Shown here: piece by piece, positions 8,083 to 15,048 of the stretch
Layout of the letters: every line of letters begins with the position of its first letter
Position numbering within the stretch: the stretch's first letter is position 1
Source of the DNA: JAXDTI01 sp034090045
GTDB lineage: Bacteria > Actinomycetota > Actinomycetes > Actinomycetales > Actinomycetaceae
DNA: 64,000 nucleotides
Assembly: GCA_034090045.1 (NCBI GenBank)
Contig: JAXDTI010000003.1
Location: forward strand, 310,001 to 374,000
Reading direction: 5' to 3'
Notes under the pieces: model-generated
Database searches by the model: none
Seen by the model: only the letters and a program-made list of their open reading frames with translations
What the model was told of the DNA's origin: nothing
Made by a program: the position numbers and the translations under genes

Positions 8083-8919
8083 TTATGAGGACATTATGCC
8101 CGCCAGACCAAATGTTCCAGCCAACACGGTAAATAACAAAATCAACAACACGATACCTATAAGGGAAATAACCGATCCGGCGATCGCGAGCCCCCGTGGC
8201 TTTTTAGACAAGCCCACCAGCGAGAACATTGTCCCCAGTATCCAAACTATAACCCCTAAGAAGGGGATCCAAGAAGTAAAAATCGCGACAATCGCCAGTA
8301 CGAAACCTGCAGTTCCGATAGAATTTTTCGGCCGTGTCGCGGTCTGCATAACATTGACAGTCAGGTTCTGAGGAACCGCTGCCGGATCAGCAGGGATAGC
8401 TGTCGGATTCAGCTGCTGAGATACCGTATTCGTTGGCTGAGAAAGCTGCAGGTTCTGTTCAGCGGCAGCCGGTTGCGGCGCGGCAGGTGATTGTGGGACT
8501 GCAACCGGATTAGGTTCAGACAGATGCTCCACTTCAGTGGGATGCCTCTCCGGGGTCGGCTCCACCCCGGTATCGACAGCACTGTCACCCTGATGTGACT
8601 CCGCCTCCTGATACTGGCGCAGCTGCTGTGAATACTGCTGCATCCCCTGAGCATTTTGAGCTGCTGCCTGCGAATACTGCCAATAAGCCTGCGCTTGCTG
8701 CTGGAAAACCTGTGCCTGCTGAGGATTGGTAGCCGCCCAGGCCTGGGCCTGTTGCTGTAATGCCTGTGACTGCTGCTGATAGGACGCGGCTTGCTGGTGG
8801 AAAACCTGTGCCTGCTGTTCGTAAACCTGCCAGGGGCGCCCGGGCTGAGCTGCCCCACAACTGGAGCAAATAGCCGCATCAGCCGCCACTTCGGCGCCAC
8901 ATTGAGAACAACTTGCCAT
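8083..8919 (-). CDS. Zinc-ribbon, Gln/Ala-rich, DUF4190-type membrane protein
   Basis: This 278-residue protein of unknown function starts with a CxxC-x10-CxxC zinc ribbon (residues ~4-21). About 90 residues very rich in Gln, Ala and Tyr follow, with the repeated unit QQQAQA/QVFQQQAQ and a probably helical or coiled-coil character. Next come an acidic Pro/Glu/Gln linker and a C-terminal pair of DUF4190-like hydrophobic segments (about residues 200-275). It appears membrane anchored with a large soluble N-terminal part. The ATG at 8919 has AAAGGG upstream. It is the first gene of a likely two-gene unit with murB, hinting at an envelope role (inference only). Confidence 0.75.
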   Translation of the reverse strand: MASCSQCGAEVAADAAICSSCGAAQPGRPWQVYEQQAQVFHQQAASYQQQSQALQQQAQAWAATNPQQAQVFQQQAQAYWQYSQAAAQNAQGMQQYSQQLRQYQEAESHQGDSAVDTGVEPTPERHPTEVEHLSEPNPVAVPQSPAAPQPAAAEQNLQLSQPTNTVSQQLNPTAIPADPAAVPQNLTVNVMQTATRPKNSIGTAGFVLAIVAIFTSWIPFLGVIVWILGTMFSLVGLSKKPRGLAIAGSVISLIGIVLLILLFTVLAGTFGLAGIMSS

Positions 8920-9013
8920 GAGTTTTACCCTTTCACATGAGGAGAAATAACAACCTAATTCTAGCGCCAGCCCACGCCCTGTTCAGGACAATAAAACTTG
9001 GATAGCGGCTGCA

Positions 9014-9046
9014 AAAAAGGGACAGGCGTGTAGCCTGTCCCGATTT
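9014..9046 (-). terminator. Rho-independent terminator after rpmG
   Basis: A perfect 9-bp GC-rich stem (GGGACAGGC at 9019-9027 with its complement at 9033-9041) is followed on the minus strand by a run of six Ts. It ends the tRNA-rpmG transcript. Confidence 0.9.
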
Positions 9047-9063
9047 ATACTCAAACGCCGCGT

Positions 9064-9234
9064 TCAGCGGGTTTCCTTGTGTAACGTGGATTTCTTGCAG
9101 CGCGGGCAATACTTGTTCAGCTCAAGCCGATCCGGGTTGTTACGGCGATTCTTCTTCGTGATGTAGTTGCGCTCTTTACAAACCGAGCACGCCAAAGTAA
9201 TTTTCGGCCGAATGTCTGCGCCTTTACTCGCCAT
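9064..9234 (-). CDS. rpmG: 50S ribosomal protein L33
   Basis: This 56-residue protein of the large ribosomal subunit starts MASKGADIRPKITLACS. It has the zinc-binding pairs CSVC and CPRC typical of the Cys-containing (C+) L33 paralogue. It ends KKSTLHKETR, as usual for the family. The ATG at 9234 has GGAGGG upstream. It follows tRNA-Met and tRNA-Thr on the same strand, an arrangement common in Actinobacteria, and is closed by the terminator just downstream. Confidence 0.97.
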   Translation of the reverse strand: MASKGADIRPKITLACSVCKERNYITKKNRRNNPDRLELNKYCPRCKKSTLHKETR

Positions 9235-9273
9235 CTCAATCCCTCCAAGGACCTAGTTTTGCTTTCCGCACAG

Positions 9274-9347
9274 TAGCGGGGGCGGGACTCGAACCCGCGA
9301 CCTCACGATTATGAGTCGTGCGCTCTCACCAACTGAGCTACCCCGCC
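9274..9347 (-). tRNA. tRNA-Met (CAT)
   Basis: A 74-nt cloverleaf with acceptor GGCGGGG/CCCCGCT, D arm AGCTCAGTTGGTGAGAGC, anticodon loop CTCATAA (CAT) and T arm GCGGGTTCGAGTCCCGC. The acceptor begins with a G-U pair, and there is no initiator-type C-A mismatch, so I read it as elongator Met. CCA is not encoded. Confidence 0.93.
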
Positions 9348-9373
9348 AGGCAACCGCGAGCCTGCACTCGCGG

Positions 9374-9446
9374 AGCCCCGACGGAGAATCGAACTCCGGA
9401 CCTTCTCCTTACCATGGAGACGCTCTGCCGACTGAGCTATCGGGGC
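9374..9446 (-). tRNA. tRNA-Thr (GGT)
   Basis: A 73-nt cloverleaf with acceptor GCCCCGA/TCGGGGC, D arm AGCTCAGTCGGCAGAGC, anticodon stem TCTCC/GGAGA, loop ATGGTAA with anticodon GGT, and T loop TTCGATT. It lies 26 nt upstream of tRNA-Met on the same strand. Confidence 0.95.
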
Positions 9447-9536
9447 AGCGACAGTCACACTACCGGAAACACCCGGTCAGGGCAATTCGCGGACGCGACC
9501 ATCAGACACCGAATTACGCATTTGAACCCGGTATCG

Positions 9537-9618
9537 TGGCAGGTGAGGGACTCGAACCCCCGTAGGGAAACCCGGCTGATTTACAGTCAGCTGCAATTGA
9601 CCGCTCTGCCAACCTGCC
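9537..9618 (-). tRNA. tRNA-Tyr (GTA)
   Basis: An 82-nt class II tRNA with a long variable arm (CGGGTTTCCCTACGG region). The anticodon stem is GCTGA/TCAGC and the loop CTGTAAA gives anticodon GTA. The acceptor is GGCAGGT/ACCTGCC. It is the first gene of the tRNA-Tyr, tRNA-Thr, tRNA-Met, rpmG series. Confidence 0.95.
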
Positions 9619-9703
9619 TCGGTGTTTTTGCGACGGTAGCCGCTCAACACGCAACGAAAATCCTAACAAATTCCGTGGCGTTAGCGCCAATTGTGTTTCT
9701 AAG

Positions 9704-9870
9704 ATGTGCACAAGTGAACATAGGTGGAGCACCACGGAACATACGTCCCGCCTCACCACCGAAGCAGAAACGCTTTTACCAGCGAAAACGGTATTTAAGA
9801 TCGGTGTGGAGTCCCGAAACAGCGGCGACTCATGTTCACTCGTGCACGACCTATGTTCACTCGTGCACAT
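9704..9870. repeat. 167-bp imperfect palindrome with GTGCAC-capped arms
   Basis: The outer arms 9704-9723 (ATGTGCACAAGTGAACATAG) and 9851-9870 are inverted repeats with one mismatch in 20. A second right-hand copy lies at 9831-9848 and a degenerate left-hand copy at about 9727-9743. A partial inner dyad pairs ACCACCGA near 9755 with TCGGTGTGG near 9801. The plan, two arms at each end, length near 170 bp and location in a divergent intergenic region, matches the element at 4647-4820, although the arm sequence is different. Confidence 0.75.
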
Positions 9871-9897
9871 TAGGGGGGTGGGGACGGGGAAGGTGGC

Positions 9898-10024
9898 GGA
9901 GAGGAAGAGAAAGAGAAAGAGGAAAAGGAAGAGGAAGAAGAAGAGGAAAAGGAAAAGGAAGAGGAAGAGGAAAAGGAAAAGGAAGAGGAAGAGGAAAAGG
10001 AAGAGGAAGAGGAAGAGGAAGAGG
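9898..10024. repeat. 127-nt uninterrupted purine tract (GGAAGA/GGAAAA units)
   Basis: Every base from 9898 to 10024 on the plus strand is A or G, built from GGAAGA-, GGAAAA- and GAAGA-like units. Long polypurine-polypyrimidine tracts of near-mirror type can form triplex (H-) DNA and are prone to slippage. The open frames through it (Lys-Arg or Phe-Leu/Ser alternations) look like by-products of composition. It ends 104 nt before nagB. Confidence 0.95.
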
Positions 10025-10128
10025 CGCGGAAAGTGTGGCGCAGGACGCACCCGAATCCGCGGCGACATCGCCTCCGCCCTGCATATACTGGAATCATCAG
10101 CAAAAACACCACAGAAAGCAGTATTGAA

Positions 10129-10899
10129 ATGCAGATATACGTTATTGATGACCGCGAGGAACTGGGACGGAAAGCCGCCGACGTTATCGAGGAAGGTCTG
10201 GCAGCCGACACGAAAGCTGGGCGTAGCCCCATCCTCGGTCTCGCCACCGGATCAAGCCCCGAGCCGCTGTATGCGGAACTGCGTAAACGTCACGCCGCTG
10301 GGAAACTCGACTTTTCAGAACTGGAGGCTTTCGCTCTCGACCAGTATGTCGGAATCGACCCGGACCATCCGGAGTCGTATCGTAACGTCCTGCTCCGCGA
10401 GGTCGTTAATAATGATGCGACCGGTCTGAAAGCTGAAAACATGTACACCCTGAATGAGTCCGCCACCGACCTGGAGGCAGAATGTGCCCGCTATGATGCT
10501 GAAATACTGGGACGCGGCGGGGTCTCGATCCAGATTCTGGGCATAGGCTCCGATGGACATATCGCCTTTAACGAGCCGTATGGTTCGCTACGCTCCCACA
10601 CCCACATCGGGGCACTCACCCGACAGACCCGAGAAGATAACAGCCGTTTCTTCGACAACGACATCGACAAGGTGCCCACGCACTGCATGACTCAGGGACT
10701 GGCAACCATTATGAGCGCGAAACAAATCCTGCTCATCGCCACCGGTAAAAAGAAAGGCCCGGCGATCGCGGCGCTCGCCGCCGGTCCGGTAACTTCCGCC
10801 TGCCCGGCATCGGTACTGCAGTTCCACGAGAAAGTTACGTTGCTCATCGACCAGCCAGCAGCCCAAAAACTGCCTCGTGACATATTGATGCACCTGTAA
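10129..10899 (+). CDS. nagB: Glucosamine-6-phosphate deaminase
   Basis: NagB converts glucosamine 6-phosphate to fructose 6-phosphate and ammonia, the step that feeds amino sugars into glycolysis. The 256-residue protein starts MQIYVIDDREEL. It has the LGLATGSSPEPLYAEL substrate loop, the FALDQYVGIDPDHPESY segment (catalytic Asp and neighbours) and GIGSDGHIAFNEP, the family signature. The ATG at 10129 is set by homology; only a weak AGAAAG precedes it. The frame is open further upstream but that part is not conserved. No nagA lies beside it. Its upstream region combines the purine tract and the palindrome at 9704-9870. Confidence 0.95.
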   Translation: MQIYVIDDREELGRKAADVIEEGLAADTKAGRSPILGLATGSSPEPLYAELRKRHAAGKLDFSELEAFALDQYVGIDPDHPESYRNVLLREVVNNDATGLKAENMYTLNESATDLEAECARYDAEILGRGGVSIQILGIGSDGHIAFNEPYGSLRSHTHIGALTRQTREDNSRFFDNDIDKVPTHCMTQGLATIMSAKQILLIATGKKKGPAIAALAAGPVTSACPASVLQFHEKVTLLIDQPAAQKLPRDILMHL

Positions 10900-10931
10900 A
10901 CAGGCGCTCGTGGGTGAAGCTGGCTAAAAGG

Positions 10932-11915
10932 TCACGCAACCCGGTTTACCAGCAGGTCTGCGAACTCTCCGAGAGCATCGCGCACCTGCTGGTTTTGCAA
11001 CGGTACCAGGGCGGCTTGGGCATCATCAGCCCAGTTCAACGCCATCTGACGGGTCTGTTCAATAACCGGATGAACCCGCAGCCGCGCCACAATATCGGCC
11101 AGAACCGCATCGTCATCCAGGTTCCGTGAATCCAGCATCCCGAGAATCTCACGTCCAGCTGCATCAGTTTCCCGACGCAACAACAACACCGGAAGCGTAT
11201 CTACACCCTCCCGCAGATCGGTGCCCGGGGTTTTCCCGGAAACCTCGGTGTCGCTCATCAAATCCAAAACATCATCAGCGATCTGGAATGCGACACCTAT
11301 TTTTTCGCCATAGTCAGCAACAGCATCAACTTCAACAGCCGAAGCACCCCCCAATTCGGCGCCGTAACGCGCCGCCTGAGCGACCAGCGAACCGGTTTTA
11401 TCTGCTAAAACACGCAGATAAAACTCTATAGAATCATCGTTGATTCCCGGACCGAAAGTCTCGTTAATCTGGCCGGAACACAATCGCTCATAGGTGCGAG
11501 CGTGTTGCATCACTGCGGTTGGCCCGAGAGTTGCTATGGCTTGGGAGGCGCGCGCAAAAATCAGGTCACCGGCGAGGATAGCCCGATTGTTGCCCCAAAT
11601 CACCTGGGCGGAGTCCACACCCCGGCGGGTGTTTGCCGAATCCATGACATCATCGTGGTACAGGGTCGCCAAATGCGTCAGCTCCACACCGACCGCTGCA
11701 GTTATAACCTCATCGGTTACCCCCTGATCCCCCAGACCGGCGCACAGCGCAACCAGCATCGGTCTCAACCGCTTCCCTCCGGCAGCAGCAAGATGCTGAG
11801 TCATATCTTGAATCTGAGTTAGCGGATGCTTCAGCGACTCCTGCAGTTGTATCTCTACGCGTTGCAGGGCATCACCGATTGTATCGGCGTAGCTGGAATC
11901 ACTTAAAAGGCTCAC
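10932..11915 (-). CDS. Polyprenyl diphosphate synthase (menaquinone side chain)
   Basis: This trans-isoprenyl diphosphate synthase is likely to build the long prenyl tail of menaquinone from IPP and FPP or GPP. The 327-residue protein has the first Asp-rich motif in LYHDDVMDSANTRRG and the second in FQIADDVLDLMSD, plus GGKRLRP near the N-terminus. The GTG at 11915 overlaps the nuoN stop as GTGA, a translational-coupling arrangement, so I prefer it to upstream in-frame TTG codons. This couples quinone-tail synthesis to the complex I operon, which fits its expected role. Chain length cannot be read from sequence. Confidence 0.88.
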   Translation of the reverse strand: MSLLSDSSYADTIGDALQRVEIQLQESLKHPLTQIQDMTQHLAAAGGKRLRPMLVALCAGLGDQGVTDEVITAAVGVELTHLATLYHDDVMDSANTRRGVDSAQVIWGNNRAILAGDLIFARASQAIATLGPTAVMQHARTYERLCSGQINETFGPGINDDSIEFYLRVLADKTGSLVAQAARYGAELGGASAVEVDAVADYGEKIGVAFQIADDVLDLMSDTEVSGKTPGTDLREGVDTLPVLLLRRETDAAGREILGMLDSRNLDDDAVLADIVARLRVHPVIEQTRQMALNWADDAQAALVPLQNQQVRDALGEFADLLVNRVA

Positions 11916-13462
11916 GGAACGAGAATACTCATATTCGCCAACAATGTCAGAACCGGGCCGGGTACGATACCCAGGATCAGTGTCAAAACGGCACAAGTCC
12001 CGATACCGACAGCCGCCATACCCTGCGATTTCACGACCGCGGTATCTCCGCTCGGTTCATCGAAGAACATGACTTTCGCAACCCGGAAATAGTAGAACGC
12101 GGTTATCGCAGAAGCCACAACAGCCACAATCACTAGCGCGGTTGCCCCTGAGCTCACGCCGGCAGCAAACACCACAAACTTACCTATGAATCCGGCAGTC
12201 AGGGGGATACCGGCGAATGACAGTAGGAACAGCAGCATGATTGCGGCAACCACCGGGTTTTTACGTCCAAGCCCCGCCCATTTCGATATTTCGTGTTGCT
12301 CCCCGAAGAAGTTTCCGTCAGCATCAACCGTGCGTACCTGCGCGATAATCCCGAAAGCACCAATCGAGGAGATACCGTAGCTGAGCACATAGAACGCTAT
12401 CGCAGACATTGCCGCAACACCGTCCAGTGATATCAAGGCGATTAGGATAAACCCGGCGTGCGCGATTGAGGAGTAGGCGAGCATCCGCTTCATATTGCCC
12501 TGCACCAGGCCGAAGAAAGTACCAACAACCATAGTCAGAATGGCTATCACCCACATAACGATGGTGAGATCGTCACGTACCTGAGAACCCACCGTGAAGT
12601 AGAAACGCATGAGCATGAGGAAAGCCGCGGCTTTTACCCCGGCAGCCATAAAACCAGTTATAGGTGTGGGGGCCCCCTGGTAAACGTCCGGAGTCCAGGC
12701 GTGGAAAGGTGCGGCACTGACCTTGAAGAGCAAACCGACAAGCACCATTACGATGCCTCCGAGCAGCAGCAAGTCAGAACCGTAGCCGATCGGGACGGCG
12801 CGAGCCAGATCCGAAATCTGCATGGAACCGGAATAGCCATACAGGAACGCCAAGCCCATCAGGAAGAAAGCAGATGAGAAAGCACCGAGAATGAAGTATT
12901 TAAGGCCGGCCTCTTGGCTGATGAGCCGGTCATGGCGAGCCGTAGCAGTCAGCACATAAAGCGGCAGCGAGATGACCTCAAGTGCCACAAACAGGGTGAG
13001 CATCGAGTTCGCCATCGGGAAAACCATCATGCCGAGAACCGAGAAAAGCATCAGCGGGAAAAGTTCGGAACGCTGATAGCGTTCCCGCTCGGTGACCTCT
13101 TCATCGTATGAGCCCGGCTCATCGGAGGCCTGACCGGCAAACGCGCCGTCTAGAATCTCGGAACGATCCGCCACTATCACCAGTGACAGCAACCCGATAA
13201 CCAGCGCAATCATTTGAGCAATCGCAGCGGCGGGGTCGAGCACCAGTTCATTGCCGACCAGGGGCACCCCCTCGCCCACCTCGGGGTAGCCGATAATCGC
13301 GGCAACCAGGGCGGCAAGAATCACCAGCAACGAATACCCGACCTGCGTGTTCCAACGTGAGCGGCGACCCACGAAAGCCTCAAGTAGCACGCCGACAACG
13401 GCACCGCCACTGACGATGAGGACGGGGGCGAGCAGCGCCCAGTTAAAACCGAGTTCAGCCAT
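11912..13462 (-). CDS. nuoN: NADH-quinone oxidoreductase subunit N
   Basis: NuoN is one of three antiporter-like proton-pumping membrane subunits of complex I. It has about 14 hydrophobic segments and the KVSAAPFHAWTPDVYQGAPTP stretch (key Lys and His of the channel), shared with NuoM and NuoL. The true start is MAELGFNW at 13462; the frame is open upstream but only inside nuoM. The ATG overlaps the end of nuoM by 8 nt. The stop overlaps the GTG of the prenyl synthase gene. The length of 516 residues is normal for Actinobacteria. Confidence 0.95.
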   Translation of the reverse strand: MAELGFNWALLAPVLIVSGGAVVGVLLEAFVGRRSRWNTQVGYSLLVILAALVAAIIGYPEVGEGVPLVGNELVLDPAAAIAQMIALVIGLLSLVIVADRSEILDGAFAGQASDEPGSYDEEVTERERYQRSELFPLMLFSVLGMMVFPMANSMLTLFVALEVISLPLYVLTATARHDRLISQEAGLKYFILGAFSSAFFLMGLAFLYGYSGSMQISDLARAVPIGYGSDLLLLGGIVMVLVGLLFKVSAAPFHAWTPDVYQGAPTPITGFMAAGVKAAAFLMLMRFYFTVGSQVRDDLTIVMWVIAILTMVVGTFFGLVQGNMKRMLAYSSIAHAGFILIALISLDGVAAMSAIAFYVLSYGISSIGAFGIIAQVRTVDADGNFFGEQHEISKWAGLGRKNPVVAAIMLLFLLSFAGIPLTAGFIGKFVVFAAGVSSGATALVIVAVVASAITAFYYFRVAKVMFFDEPSGDTAVVKSQGMAAVGIGTCAVLTLILGIVPGPVLTLLANMSILVP

Positions 13463-15032
13463 TTTGGACTCCTTCCTCAAGCAGTGAGCCAAGTGAGGCA
13501 GCATCCGCGTCCTGAACTTCCATTATCGGAGCGGTAACAACCCCGGTCGAGACCGGCTCGACCATTGCCACCAGCGGCTTCGGGAAAAACCCGAGCACCA
13601 GCATCAAGGCAATAAGCGGCAGCGCCACAGCGGCTTTTTCACGGATGTTCATATCGGCAAGTTCGGCTCGCCCCTCACCGATACGACCAGTGAATATTCG
13701 CTGGTAAGGCCAGAGCACATAGAGAGCGGCGAACACAACGGCGAGCACCCCTATGAGACCTGCCCACCAGGCAACCTTGAAGGAACCAATAAGCACCATC
13801 AACTCTGCGGGGAAACCGGAAAGACCCGGCAGCGCGATCGCGGCCAGACCAGAAACCAGGAAAGTACCGGCAAGAACCGGAGTGACCTGCTGCATACCGC
13901 CGTATGCGTCAATGTCTTGGGAACCACCCCTACGGGTCAGGAACCCGCCGATGAGGAACATTCCGGCAATTGAAAGCCCGTGCGCCACCATATAGACCAT
14001 AGCTCCGGTGAGCGCCACCGAGTTCCCGATGAAAATGCCCATCACCATCAGACCGAAGTGCGACACCGAGGTAAAGGACACCAGCCGCATCAAATCATGT
14101 TGAGCCAGTGCAGCAAAAGCACCCCAGAAGATCGAGATGAGCGCCAACACAACGATTGCGAGACCGGCGCGCTGGGAAGTTGCCGGGAAAATCGTCAAAC
14201 ACAGCACGATCATTCCGTAGGTACCTATCTTGTCGAGCACCCCTACCAGCAGTGTCGAAGTACCGGGACGCGCCACCTCGGCGGTGTCAGCCAGCCAGGT
14301 GTGAACCGGAACCATCGGAGCCTTGATAGCGAAAGCGACGAATAGGGTCGCGAACAGGAAACCCGCGGTACCGGCGGGTATATTCGCGTCGATACCGGCG
14401 AGATTCTCGTAGAGGAACTGCTGGGAATCAGCCGTTGAAAGCACATAGAGCCCCACGACCCCGACCAGCATCACCAGACCGCCAGCCAGCGAATAGAGCA
14501 GGAACTTTATCGCTGCTTTCCGGCGGTTTTCGCCGCGCCCGTAACGCCCGATCAAGAAGTACAGCGGGATCAACATCGCCTCGAAAGCGACATAGAACAC
14601 CAGCAGGTCGCGTGCCAGGAAAATAACCATCATAAAGGCCTCAAGGGCGAGAATCAGCGCCGGGTAGCCGCCGTCGGAATCGATGACGCCATCGGAAGGT
14701 GCCGCGGCCAGCACGATGGGAACCAACAACGCGGCCAGAGCCACCATAGCCAGCCCGATACCGTTGAGACCGAGTGCCCAGGAAGCACCAATCTGTGGAA
14801 TCCAGTTATAGGTTTCAGTTAGCTGATACCCCCAGGGAGCAGAGTAGTCGAAACTCAACGCAACGAAAACTACATTGAGCAGCTCGAAAAGGGAGGCGGC
14901 TAAAGCAATCCGCATCGCCTGGGCACGTAGTGGCCGGATAATCCAGATGAGCAGCGCAATCAGCATCGGGAAAGCCACCAGCCATGTCAACAGAGGCCCG
15001 GAAGTGGAGCTGCTGATAATCAGTTCTTTCAT
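13455..15032 (-). CDS. nuoM: NADH-quinone oxidoreductase subunit M
   Basis: This 525-residue antiporter-like subunit carries one of the proton half-channels of complex I. It has many hydrophobic helices, the FVAFEAMLIPLYFLIGRYG segment with the conserved transmembrane Glu, and the KAPMVPVHTWLADTAEVARP signature. The ATG at 15032 has GGAGG upstream (GGGGAGGAAAGACA before the start). It sits 16 nt after nuoL and overlaps nuoN. Confidence 0.96.
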   Translation of the reverse strand: MKELIISSSTSGPLLTWLVAFPMLIALLIWIIRPLRAQAMRIALAASLFELLNVVFVALSFDYSAPWGYQLTETYNWIPQIGASWALGLNGIGLAMVALAALLVPIVLAAAPSDGVIDSDGGYPALILALEAFMMVIFLARDLLVFYVAFEAMLIPLYFLIGRYGRGENRRKAAIKFLLYSLAGGLVMLVGVVGLYVLSTADSQQFLYENLAGIDANIPAGTAGFLFATLFVAFAIKAPMVPVHTWLADTAEVARPGTSTLLVGVLDKIGTYGMIVLCLTIFPATSQRAGLAIVVLALISIFWGAFAALAQHDLMRLVSFTSVSHFGLMVMGIFIGNSVALTGAMVYMVAHGLSIAGMFLIGGFLTRRGGSQDIDAYGGMQQVTPVLAGTFLVSGLAAIALPGLSGFPAELMVLIGSFKVAWWAGLIGVLAVVFAALYVLWPYQRIFTGRIGEGRAELADMNIREKAAVALPLIALMLVLGFFPKPLVAMVEPVSTGVVTAPIMEVQDADAASLGSLLEEGVQNG

Positions 15033-15048
15033 TGTCTTTCCTCCCCGC

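Noticed and set aside
4647..9870. Possible CRISPR repeats in the GTGCAC elements
   Set aside because: The repeats are inverted, too few and without regular spacers, and no cas gene is present.
9704..10429. Long Lys-Arg (plus strand) and Phe-Leu or Ser-Phe (minus strand) open frames through the purine tract
   Set aside because: They exist only because a pure purine tract lacks stop codons; flanking parts overlap nagB and the palindrome, and no start signal or family match is visible.
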